NCBI RefSeq assembly: GCF_001598055.1
Contig: NZ_CP014844.1
Coordinates: forward strand, 558,001-622,000
Direction: 5' to 3'
DNA length: 64,000 nucleotides
DNA from: Cupriavidus nantongensis
GTDB taxonomy: Bacteria; Pseudomonadota; Gammaproteobacteria; Burkholderiales; Burkholderiaceae
The notes beneath the pieces are model-generated. The model saw only the letters and a list, made by a program, of their open reading frames with translations. It ran no database searches and was not told the origin of the DNA. This document shows positions 27,965-36,159 of this stretch, piece after piece; within the stretch, counting starts at the first letter, position 1, and each line of letters begins with the position of its first letter. The position numbers and the translations under genes are program-made.

Positions 27965-28012
27965 CGTAGGTACCAAAATTTGGTGTCGATGATACCACTT
28001 TAGGACATCTGG
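27965..28012. promoter_or_regulatory. nagR promoter region with probable autoregulatory dyad
   Basis: A 13-bp dyad ACCAAAATTTGGT lies at 27972-27984, directly upstream of the regulator start, and a further TACCA half-site follows at about 27994. The half-site (ACCAA / TTGGT) recurs ahead of nagF. It fits an operator through which the repressor controls its own gene; binding is inference. Confidence 0.45.
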
Positions 28013-28215
28013 CGGCCTTGCGGGTCAAGCGGATGGCCCGGGTGATGCAGACGCTATGCGCACGGTTTCCGTCAATTGGTATTGCAAAGGTTGGCACTGG
28101 TAGAGCGCCTGCACTAGCCGCACGAATTGCTGAAAAAGCCCATTTTTCACGGCTTCTGCGATGAATCAAACTTCTGCCTGACAGCGCCGTGTGATACTGC
28201 GTGCGCGCGCTCGAT

Positions 28216-28262
28216 GGATACCAATTAGATACCTTATACTTGTATTGGTTTGTACTGGTTTT
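28216..28262 (+). promoter_or_regulatory. nagF promoter with tandem regulator half-sites
   Basis: A -10-like TATACT (28235-28240) is followed directly by two 10-bp tandem repeats TGTATTGGTT and TGTACTGGTT (28241-28260). The mirror half-site ATACCAATT lies at about 28218-28226. Half-sites overlapping the expected start of transcription fit a repressor operator, most simply for the divergent HutC-type regulator. No good -35 element is seen. The remaining bases between 27956 and 28341 hold no gene. Confidence 0.5.
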
Positions 28263-28341
28263 AATGTTGTCTTGAGCCGTTTATCTTTCCCCTGACCTGG
28301 CGCCGGCGCATTCCGCAACCGGCCGCGAATCTGGAAGCAGA

Positions 28342-30942
28342 ATGGCTGAGACGAGCGAAACCCTGTTGCTGCTGGCGCCGTTGCGCGGCGTGCTGCTGCC
28401 GCTTGCGGCGGTGCCCGATCCGGTCTTTGCCGAAGGCTTGTTTGGCGAAGGCGTGGCCATCGATCCGCTGGGCGATACCCTCGTGGCGCCCTGCGACGGC
28501 GTGGTGCTGCACCTGGCCGCGACCGGGCACGCGCTGACGCTGCAGGCGCCGTGCGGCGCGCAGGTGCTGCTGCATGTCGGCATCGACACCGTGTCGTTGC
28601 GCGGCGAAGGCTTTGCGCCTTGCGTGGCGCAGGGCACCGTGGTGCGCCAGGGCGACCCGCTGATCCGCTTCGATGCCGATCGCGTGGCGCGCCAGGCACG
28701 CAGCCTGGTGACGGTGATGGCAGTGGCCCACGGCATTGGCTTCGCCGTTGCCGACCGCACCGATGCCGGCCTGGCCGAGGCGGGCCGCACCGTGGTGCTG
28801 CGGGTGCGCGCGGCGGGCCCGGCGCAAGCCGCCACGCCTGCTCCGCAAGCCGATGTCCCCGACGTCCCCAATGTCACCCCCGCGGCCACGCTGCGGCGCA
28901 CGCTTACGCTGGCCTGCGCCGGCGGCCTGCATGCGCGCCCGGCCGCACGCGCGCGCGCGGCCATGCACGGGCTGGATGCCACGGTGACGCTGCACTATGG
29001 CGGTCGCCAGGCCAGCCTGGCGAGCCTGGTGGCGCTGCTGGCGCTGTCCGCCGACGAAGGCGCGACGGTGGAGCTGGCCGCCAGCGGGCGCGATGCCGGC
29101 GCCGCGCTGGATGCGGTGGCGCGCGAGCTGCAGCGCACCGATGCCGGCGAAGCGCACGCGGTGTTCCCCGTCGGCGCGGCGCCGGCGGCGGCTGCGCCGG
29201 ACGGCGAACTGCCGCCTGGCTGCATCGCCGGCGTGGCCGCCGCGCCGGGCATCGCCATCGGCCCGCTGCATTGGTGGCGCGACGCGGCGCCCGAGCCGGA
29301 CCCGGCCGGCCAGGGCGTGGCCGCGGAGCGCGCCGCCCTGCGTGCCGCGCTGGCCGCGGTCGATGCGCAGCTGGCGCGCGACAGCGCGGCCGCCAGTGCG
29401 CGCCAGGATCCCGCCGGGGCCGGCATTTTCGCCATGCACCGCGCGCTGCTGGAAGACCCGGCGCTGCGGGCCGCGGCCGATGCCCTGGTCGACGCCGGCA
29501 ACAGCGCCGGCTTTGCCTGGCGCGAAGCCACCCGCGCCGAAGCCGCGACGCTGTCCGCCATGGCCGACCGCCGCGCCGCCGACCGTGCCGCCGACGTGCT
29601 CGACCTGGGCAAGCGCGTGCTGCGCGTGCTGGCCGGCAATCATGGTGGCGCCGAGCGCGCGGCCGGCGCGGCCGCTGGCTTGCCGCCAGCCGACGGCGGG
29701 CAACCGGTGGTGCTCGCCGCCGACGAATTCACCCCTTCCGACCTGGCCGGGCTGGAGCGCAGCCGCGTCGCCGCGCTGGCGATGGTGCGCGGCGGCCCGA
29801 CCTCGCACGCCGCCATCCTGGCGCGCCAGGCGGGCATCCCGTGCCTGGTGGCGCTGGGCAGCGCGCTGGAGCGCCTGCCCGATGGCACGCCGGTCATCGC
29901 CGACGGCGACCGCGCGCGCCTGCAAGCCAACCCGGATCAAGCGCTGCTCGCCGCCGCCGCCAGCAGCGCCAGGCTGCGCGCGCACCAGCGCCAGGCCGAG
30001 CTGCGCGCCGCGCACGCGCCGGCCGGCACGCGCGACGGCGTGCACATCGAAGTGGCGGCCAATATCGGCAGCGTCGACGACGCGCGCCAGGCAGTCGCGC
30101 ATGGCGCCGACGCGGTGGGCCTGCTGCGCACCGAACTGCTGTTCCTGCATGGCGCCGCCGCGCCCACCGTCGCCGACCACACCGCCAGCTGCCAGGCCGT
30201 CGTCGATGCGCTGGATGGCCGCAGCGCGATCGTGCGCACGCTGGATATCGGCGGCGACAAGGAGGCCGCCTGGCTGCGCCTGCCGGCCGAGGACAACCCC
30301 GCGCTGGGGCTGCGCGGCGTGCGCCTGGCGCAGGCCTGCCCGCAACTGCTGGACGACCAGTTGCGCGGCCTGCTGGCGGTGCGCACGCAGGCGCCGCTGC
30401 GCATCCTGCTGCCGATGGTCAGCGAGGTCGGCGAGCTGCTGCACTGGCGCGCGCGCATCCGCACGCTCGCGGCCGAAGCCGGTGCCGATGCCGGCATCGA
30501 GGTCGGCGTGATGATCGAGGTGCCGGCCGCCGCGCTGCTGGCCGGGCAGCTGGCCGAGCACGCCGACTTCTTCTCGATCGGCACCAACGACCTGACCCAG
30601 TACACGCTGGCGATGGACCGCTGCCAGCCGGAACTGGCGGCGCGCATGGACGGGCTGCATCCCGCGGTGCTGCGCCTGATTGCCGCCACCACCGAGGGCG
30701 CCGCGTGCCACGGGCGTTGGGTGGGCGTGTGCGGCGCGCTCGCGGGCGATCCGCTGGCGGTGCCGGTGCTGCTGGGGCTGGGTGTGACCGAGCTGTCGGT
30801 CGACGCCGGGCTGGTGCCGGCCACCAAGGCGCGGGTCCGCACGCTGGCGCATGCGGACTGCCGCCAGCGCGCCGCCGGCCTGCTGCGGCTGCCTTCGGCC
30901 GCGGCGGTGCGCGACGCGTGCCGGCAGTACTGGCCGGCCTGA
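28342..30942 (+). CDS. nagF: PTS EIIA-HPr-EI fusion protein NagF
   Basis: This 866-residue cytoplasmic protein joins three phosphotransfer modules. EIIA(Glc)-like: residues about 15-155, with His63 (ATGHALTLQ) and phospho-acceptor His78 (LLHVGIDTV). HPr: about 185-270, phospho-acceptor His197 in AGGLHARPAARA. EI: about 290-866, phospho-acceptor His488 in GGPTSHAAILAR and the PEP site SIGTNDLTQYTLAMDR. It carries phosphate from PEP to the EIIB domain of NagE for uptake of N-acetylglucosamine. An Ala/Pro linker (161-182) joins the first two domains. It is the first gene of the nag operon. Confidence 0.93.
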   Translation: MAETSETLLLLAPLRGVLLPLAAVPDPVFAEGLFGEGVAIDPLGDTLVAPCDGVVLHLAATGHALTLQAPCGAQVLLHVGIDTVSLRGEGFAPCVAQGTVVRQGDPLIRFDADRVARQARSLVTVMAVAHGIGFAVADRTDAGLAEAGRTVVLRVRAAGPAQAATPAPQADVPDVPNVTPAATLRRTLTLACAGGLHARPAARARAAMHGLDATVTLHYGGRQASLASLVALLALSADEGATVELAASGRDAGAALDAVARELQRTDAGEAHAVFPVGAAPAAAAPDGELPPGCIAGVAAAPGIAIGPLHWWRDAAPEPDPAGQGVAAERAALRAALAAVDAQLARDSAAASARQDPAGAGIFAMHRALLEDPALRAAADALVDAGNSAGFAWREATRAEAATLSAMADRRAADRAADVLDLGKRVLRVLAGNHGGAERAAGAAAGLPPADGGQPVVLAADEFTPSDLAGLERSRVAALAMVRGGPTSHAAILARQAGIPCLVALGSALERLPDGTPVIADGDRARLQANPDQALLAAAASSARLRAHQRQAELRAAHAPAGTRDGVHIEVAANIGSVDDARQAVAHGADAVGLLRTELLFLHGAAAPTVADHTASCQAVVDALDGRSAIVRTLDIGGDKEAAWLRLPAEDNPALGLRGVRLAQACPQLLDDQLRGLLAVRTQAPLRILLPMVSEVGELLHWRARIRTLAAEAGADAGIEVGVMIEVPAAALLAGQLAEHADFFSIGTNDLTQYTLAMDRCQPELAARMDGLHPAVLRLIAATTEGAACHGRWVGVCGALAGDPLAVPVLLGLGVTELSVDAGLVPATKARVRTLAHADCRQRAAGLLRLPSAAAVRDACRQYWPA

Positions 30943-31034
30943 GCGCCCCCGGCCGCCCACCCCGACCCGATCCACCCGACCCGATCCACCCGACCCACGC
31001 GTGCGATGCACGCACCGCTTCGAGGAGAACGCCA

Positions 31035-32702
31035 ATGAAGATCGACCTGCTGCCCAGGGTGCAACGCCTGGGCGCCACGCTGATGCTGCCGATCGCCGTG
31101 CTGCCGGTGGCGGGCCTGCTGCTGCGCCTGGGCCAGCCCGACGTTTTCGACATCCGCGTGATGGCCGAGGCCGGCAACGCGGTCTTTGCCAACCTGCCGC
31201 TGCTGTTCGCGATCGGCGTGGCGGTGGGCTTTGCGCGCGACAACAACGGCGCCGCGGCGCTCGCCGGCGCCATCGGCTACCTGGTGCTGACCACGGTGAT
31301 GAAAACTGCCGACGCGTCGCTCGACATGGGCGTGCTGGCCGGCATCGTCGCCGGCGCGCTCGCCGGCAGCCTCTACAACCGCTACCGCGGCATCACGCTG
31401 CCGCCTTACCTGGGCTTCTTTGCCGGCAAGCGCTTCGTGCCCATCGCCACCGCGCTGGCGTGCCTGCTGCTGGGCATCGTGCTGGCCTATGCGTGGGCGC
31501 CGGTGCAGGCCGGCATCAACCTTGCCGGGGCGTGGCTGACCACTGCCGGTTCCGCCGGCGCGTTCGTGTTCGGGCTGCTGAACCGGCTGTTGCTGGTGAC
31601 CGGGCTGCACCACCTGATCAATACGCTGGCGTGGTTCGTGTTCGGCAACTATGCCGACCCCGCCACCGGCGCGATGGTGGCGGGCGACCTGCACCGCTAT
31701 TTCGCCGGCGACCCCGGCGCGGGCCTGTTCATGACCGGCTTTTTCCCGGTGATGATGTTCGGCCTGCCGGCGGCCTGCCTGGCGATGTACCACGAGACCC
31801 CGCGGCCGCGGCGCGCACTGGTGGGCGGCATGCTGTTCTCGATGGCGCTGACCTCGTTCCTGACCGGCATCACCGAGCCGATCGAGTTCAGCTTTATGTT
31901 CCTGGCGCCGATGCTGTACGCGCTGCATGCGCTGCTGACCGGCCTGTCGATGGCGCTGTGCCACCTGCTCGATATCCGTCTGGGCTTCACCTTCTCGGCG
32001 GGCGCGATCGACTACGTGCTGGGCTATGGCCTGTCCAGCCGCGGCTGGCTGGCTCTGCCGCTGGGGCTGGCGTATGCGCTGGTCTACTACGGCCTGTTCC
32101 GCTGTTTCATCCGCCGCTTCAACCTGCCGACCCCGGGCCGCGACGAGGCCGCGCCCGCGGCGCCGGCCGACGCCGCGGCGCAGCGCGCCGGCGCCAGCGT
32201 GGCGCAACGCTATGTCGAGGCGCTCGGCGGCGCCGCCAACCTGGTCGTGGTCGATGCCTGCACCACGCGGCTGCGGCTGAACGTGGCCGATATCGGCGCG
32301 GTGTCCGAGCCGCAGCTCAAGGCGCTGGGCGTGCGCGGCGTGCTCAGGCGCCCGCCCAACGTGGTGCAGGTGGTGATCGGCCCGCAGGCCGAGCAGGTGG
32401 CGGGCGAGATCCGGGACGTGCTGCAGCACGCCGCGCAAGCCCCGGCCGCCGCGGCCGGCGGCTTCGATCCCGGCTGGTGGATCGACGCGCTCGGCGGCGC
32501 GGCCAATATCGCCGCGGTCAGCGTGGTGGCGCTGACGCGGCTGCGCGTGGTGGTGCGCGAGCGCGCCCGGGTGCAGGCCGCGCGCCTGGAAGGCAGCCCG
32601 CTGATGTGGGTGGACGACGACACCGCGCATATCGCCTTCGGCCATGCGGCAGACGGCTACGCGGCCGCGCTGCAGGGGGCCCTGCAAGCCCGGCCCGACT
32701 GA
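31035..32702 (+). CDS. nagE: GlcNAc-specific PTS permease NagE (EIIC-EIIB plus degenerate EIIB)
   Basis: This 555-residue inner-membrane permease imports and phosphorylates N-acetylglucosamine. EIIC spans about 1-360 and includes the sugar-site motif GITEPIEFSFMF. EIIB spans about 388-465 with phospho-acceptor Cys409 (VVDACTTRLRL). A second EIIB-like domain follows (about 480-552) in which the matching position is Ala499 (VVALTRLRV), so it cannot carry phosphate. Gly265 is present; replacement of this residue by Arg is reported to allow glucose entry in C. necator. GAGGAG lies 7 bases ahead of the ATG at 31035. It needs NagF as phosphate donor. Confidence 0.93.
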   Translation: MKIDLLPRVQRLGATLMLPIAVLPVAGLLLRLGQPDVFDIRVMAEAGNAVFANLPLLFAIGVAVGFARDNNGAAALAGAIGYLVLTTVMKTADASLDMGVLAGIVAGALAGSLYNRYRGITLPPYLGFFAGKRFVPIATALACLLLGIVLAYAWAPVQAGINLAGAWLTTAGSAGAFVFGLLNRLLLVTGLHHLINTLAWFVFGNYADPATGAMVAGDLHRYFAGDPGAGLFMTGFFPVMMFGLPAACLAMYHETPRPRRALVGGMLFSMALTSFLTGITEPIEFSFMFLAPMLYALHALLTGLSMALCHLLDIRLGFTFSAGAIDYVLGYGLSSRGWLALPLGLAYALVYYGLFRCFIRRFNLPTPGRDEAAPAAPADAAAQRAGASVAQRYVEALGGAANLVVVDACTTRLRLNVADIGAVSEPQLKALGVRGVLRRPPNVVQVVIGPQAEQVAGEIRDVLQHAAQAPAAAAGGFDPGWWIDALGGAANIAAVSVVALTRLRVVVRERARVQAARLEGSPLMWVDDDTAHIAFGHAADGYAAALQGALQARPD

Positions 32703-32819
32703 CCCCCGCCGCCGCAGCCGTGCGGCTGCGGTCGATCCCGCCACCGGCCAGAACGCGACGGCGGCAGCCATGACTGCCGCGCCGGTGGCATCCGATTGCC
32801 TATCCAGGAGTCATTGATC

Positions 32820-33884
32820 GTGAAACGCATTGCATTGACGACGCTGCTCGCGGCGTCGGCCGGCAGCGCCTGCGCGCAAGCGGCCGGCACCGGCATCACC
32901 CTGTACGGCCGCGCCGTGGCCGGCCTCGACTATGTCAACGGCATCGCCCGCGGCGGCGGCGCTGCCGACACCCTGCGCTTCGGCAGCAACCAGTACGGCG
33001 TCAGCTTCTGGGGCCTGCGCGGCGCCGAAGACCTGGGCGGCGGCCTGCGCGGGGTGTTCAATCTCGAGGGCATGGTCACCTCCGGCACCGGCCGCTCCGA
33101 TCCGCTGTTCGGCCGCCGCGCGCAGGCAGGGCTGGCCGGCAACGACTGGGGCGCGCTGCTGCTGGGCCGCGCCATGAGCCTGACCGACGACGAGAGCGGC
33201 GCAATCGATCCGATGGGGCTGCAGGCCAGCTCGATCGCGACGCTGGTCTACGGCCGCAACTGGGGCTCGCGCCCCAACGCCGTGACCTACAACTCGCCCG
33301 TGTGGGACGGGCTGAGCCTGCGCGCGCAGGCGGGCAGCGATGGCGTGGCGGGCAGCTTCAGCCGCGGCCGGCAGCTGAGCGCGGCCATCAAGTACGCCCG
33401 GGGCAATCTCAGCCTGACCGGCATCTATGAAGAGCTGCGCGACGCGCAGGGCCGCATGGACAACCTGTACGCCAGCTCGCGCCAGTACACGCTGGGCGGC
33501 AGCTATGCGCTCGACGACCTGCGCCTGTTTGCCGGCTACAACCTGACCGTGTCGTCGGGCGCCACCGTGGCCACGCCGGAAAACCCGTATGCCGCCACGC
33601 GCAGCCAGATGGCCTGGGTGGGCGCCAACTACCGCGTGCTGCCGGCGCTGACGCTGCTGTCCGGCGTCTACTACGCCACCCTGAACCAGCATGGGGGGCA
33701 TGGCACGCTGGTCACACTGGGCGCAAAGTATGACTTGTCGAAGCGCACCTCGCTGTATGGCACCGTCGCCTCGGTGTTCAACTCGCGCAACGCCACGTTC
33801 TCGGTCGAGGCCTCGCCGGAGACCATGCCGCGCGCGGGGGCGAACCAGCAGGGTGCGTATGCCGGCATCATCCACCTGTTCTGA
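32820..33884 (+). CDS. Gram-negative outer-membrane porin of the nag cluster
   Basis: This is a 354-residue trimeric-porin-type (Porin_4/OmpC-like) protein. A signal peptide (KRIALTTLLAASAGSACAQA) precedes a beta-barrel that begins TLYGRAVAGLDYVNG and ends in AGIIHLF with the C-terminal Phe needed for outer-membrane assembly. GTG at 32820 is chosen because CAGGAG lies 10 bases ahead; the TTG at 32796 adds residues before the signal peptide. Its place between nagE and nagA suggests that it admits GlcNAc or chitin oligomers (called nagC in C. necator, not the E. coli repressor of that name). Confidence 0.88.
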   Translation: MKRIALTTLLAASAGSACAQAAGTGITLYGRAVAGLDYVNGIARGGGAADTLRFGSNQYGVSFWGLRGAEDLGGGLRGVFNLEGMVTSGTGRSDPLFGRRAQAGLAGNDWGALLLGRAMSLTDDESGAIDPMGLQASSIATLVYGRNWGSRPNAVTYNSPVWDGLSLRAQAGSDGVAGSFSRGRQLSAAIKYARGNLSLTGIYEELRDAQGRMDNLYASSRQYTLGGSYALDDLRLFAGYNLTVSSGATVATPENPYAATRSQMAWVGANYRVLPALTLLSGVYYATLNQHGGHGTLVTLGAKYDLSKRTSLYGTVASVFNSRNATFSVEASPETMPRAGANQQGAYAGIIHLF

Positions 33885-33927
33885 CCATGCGCCTGATGCC
33901 GCAGCCTTTGATCTGGAGAGCATTGCC

Positions 33928-35031
33928 ATGAAGGGGAACATCCTGACGCCGGCCGGCTGGATCCTGGGCGAGATCCATGCCGGCGCCGACGGCCGCATCG
34001 CGCGCATCGAAGGCGTGCCGGTCGCACCCGGGGGCAACGATGCGCCGTACCTGCTGCCGGGGTTTGTCGACCTGCTCAACCACGGCGGCGGCGGCATGGA
34101 CTTCATGGATGGCGAGGCCGCGGTGCCGGTGGTGCTGCGCGCGCATGTGCGCTTCGGCACCACCAGCCTGCTGGCCACCACCATGACCGCGCCGCACGCT
34201 GCGCTGCTGCCCGCGGTGCAGGCACTTGGCCGCGCCTGTGCCGCGCGCCCGGCCGGCGCGGCGCGGCTGCTGGGCGTACACCTGGAAGGCCCTTATATCA
34301 GCCCCGGCAAGCTGGGCGCGCAGCCGGACGCCCCGGCCATCGCCACGCCGCAAGACCTGGCGCAGTACCTCGACGCGGCGCCGCTGAAGGTGGTAACGCT
34401 GGCGCCCGAACTGCCCGGCCACCTGGACATCATCCGCCAGCTCGCCGCGCGCGGCGTGCGCGTGCAGCTGGGCCACACCCTGGGCACCTATGAAGACGCG
34501 GTGGCCGCGCTCGAGGCCGGCGCCAGCGGCTTTACGCACCTGTTCAACGCCATGACGCCGCTGCGCCACCGCGCGCCGGGCATGGTCGCGGCGGCGCTGG
34601 CGCATGCCGAGTTCGCCGAGCTGATCCCGGACCTGCTGCACGTGCATCCCGGCGCGATCCGCGCCGCGCTGCGCGCGATCCCGCGCTTGTATGCGGTCAC
34701 CGATGCCACCGCCGCCGCGGGCATGCCCGACGGCACGTACCACCTCGGCAGCCAGACCGTCTACAAGGCCCATGGCAGCGTACGGCTGGCCGACGGCACG
34801 CTGGCCGGCAGCGTGCTGACCATGGACCAGGCGCTGCGCAACTTCGTCGCGATCGGGCTGGACCTGGCCGACGCCTCGCGGCGCGTGTCGCTGTACCCGG
34901 CGCAGTACCTGGGCCTTGCCGACCGCGGCATGCTGGCCGAGGGCTGCTGGGCCGACGTGGTGGAACTGGACCGCGCGCTGTCGGTGCGCCGCGTGCATGT
35001 CGAAGGAGAGTGCTGTGTCGCGAATGCTTGA
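33928..35031 (+). CDS. nagA: N-acetylglucosamine-6-phosphate deacetylase
   Basis: This 367-residue amidohydrolase removes acetate from GlcNAc-6-phosphate, giving glucosamine-6-phosphate. Expected metal and catalytic residues are visible: Glu120 in HLEGPYISPGK, His183 in LGHTLGTYE, His204 in FTHLFNAMTPL and Asp259 in VTDATAAAGMPDG. TGGAGAG stands ahead of the ATG at 33928. The 3' end overlaps the next gene by 17 bases, so the two are coupled. Confidence 0.93.
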   Translation: MKGNILTPAGWILGEIHAGADGRIARIEGVPVAPGGNDAPYLLPGFVDLLNHGGGGMDFMDGEAAVPVVLRAHVRFGTTSLLATTMTAPHAALLPAVQALGRACAARPAGAARLLGVHLEGPYISPGKLGAQPDAPAIATPQDLAQYLDAAPLKVVTLAPELPGHLDIIRQLAARGVRVQLGHTLGTYEDAVAALEAGASGFTHLFNAMTPLRHRAPGMVAAALAHAEFAELIPDLLHVHPGAIRAALRAIPRLYAVTDATAAAGMPDGTYHLGSQTVYKAHGSVRLADGTLAGSVLTMDQALRNFVAIGLDLADASRRVSLYPAQYLGLADRGMLAEGCWADVVELDRALSVRRVHVEGECCVANA

Positions 35032-36055
35032 AGAAGCCCTGAGCGCGCCCGCCGTGGTGGCCGCGCAGCTGGCCGACGCACCGCGCGTGGCGGCGCTGGC
35101 CGCGCAACTGGCCGCGCACGACTGGCCCGCGCTGCTGACGGTGGCGCGTGGCAGCTCGGACCACGCCGCCAGCTATTTCGCCGCGCTGGCCACGCGCCGG
35201 CTGGGCGTGCCGGTGGCGTCGCTGCCGATGTCGACGGTGACGCTGAATGACGGCGCGCTGCGCGTGGCCGGCCAACTGGCGCTGGCGTTCTCGCAGTCGG
35301 GCCGCAGCCCGGACCTGGTCGAGACCATGCAGGCACTGCGCGCCGGCGGCGCCGCCACCGTGGCGCTGGTCAACGCGCCGGCTTCGCCGCTGGCGCAGGC
35401 GTGCGCGCATGCTTTGCCGCTGCACGCCGGACCCGAGCACAGCGTGGCCGCGACCAAGAGCTATATCGCCATGCTGTCGCTGTCGGCGCTGCTGGTCGGG
35501 CATATCGAGGCCGCGCGCGGCGGCGGGCGCGTGTTGCTCGATGCCTGCGCCGGCTTGCCCGCCGCGCTGGCCGCGGCCGCGGCGCAGGACTGGTCCGCGC
35601 TGGTGCCGGCGCTGCGCGACGCGCAGCGCATGATGGTGCTGGGCCGCGGCGCCGGCCTGGCGATCGCGCAGGAAGCGGCGCTCAAGCTCAAGGAAACCGC
35701 CGGCATCCAGGCCGAAGCGTTTTCCGGCGCCGAAGTCCGGCACGGCCCGATGGAGCTCATCGGCAGCGGCTATCCGCTGCTGGTATTCGCGCCGCGTGGG
35801 CCGGAACAGGCCGGGCTGCTGGCGCTGGCCGCCGAGATGCGTGCACGCGGCGCGCGCGTGCTGCTGGCCGCGCCCGCTGGCACGAATGATGCGGGTGGTC
35901 CGGTGGCGTTGCCGCTGGTGCCGGCCGATGCGCCGCTGCTGGACCCGGTCTGCGCGATCCAGAGTTTCTATGTCGCCGCGCACGCGCTGGCGCTGGCGCG
36001 CGGGCGCAATCCAGACCAGCCGCAATACCTGCGCAAGGTGACCGAGACGCGCTGA
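35015..36055 (+). CDS. nagB: SIS-domain glucosamine-6-phosphate deaminase/isomerase
   Basis: This 346-residue cytoplasmic enzyme has two SIS domains, as in the isomerase half of GlmS, and is unrelated in fold to E. coli NagB. Motifs include ARGSSDHAASYFA, SQSGRSPDLVE, GPEHSVAATKSYIAML and AEAFSGAEVRHGPMELI. In the nag context it should convert glucosamine-6-phosphate to fructose-6-phosphate and ammonia. The GTG at 35015 is chosen because AAGGAG lies 6 bases ahead; an ATG at 35024 is possible. It overlaps nagA by 17 bases. Confidence 0.88.
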   Translation: MSRMLEEALSAPAVVAAQLADAPRVAALAAQLAAHDWPALLTVARGSSDHAASYFAALATRRLGVPVASLPMSTVTLNDGALRVAGQLALAFSQSGRSPDLVETMQALRAGGAATVALVNAPASPLAQACAHALPLHAGPEHSVAATKSYIAMLSLSALLVGHIEAARGGGRVLLDACAGLPAALAAAAAQDWSALVPALRDAQRMMVLGRGAGLAIAQEAALKLKETAGIQAEAFSGAEVRHGPMELIGSGYPLLVFAPRGPEQAGLLALAAEMRARGARVLLAAPAGTNDAGGPVALPLVPADAPLLDPVCAIQSFYVAAHALALARGRNPDQPQYLRKVTETR

Positions 36056-36159
36056 TCCGGCAGACTGTCCGAAGACCGCAAGCAACTGCCGGCTGACCCC
36101 TGTCCCCCGCCGGCCCTCCGCCCGACATCCACGCCCCCTCGGCACGCAAGGAGCCCGTC

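Noticed and set aside
28551..30900. Very long open frame upstream of and in frame with nagE
   Set aside because: Its first 830 residues are a shadow of nagF in another frame; NagE starts at 31035 with its own ribosome site.
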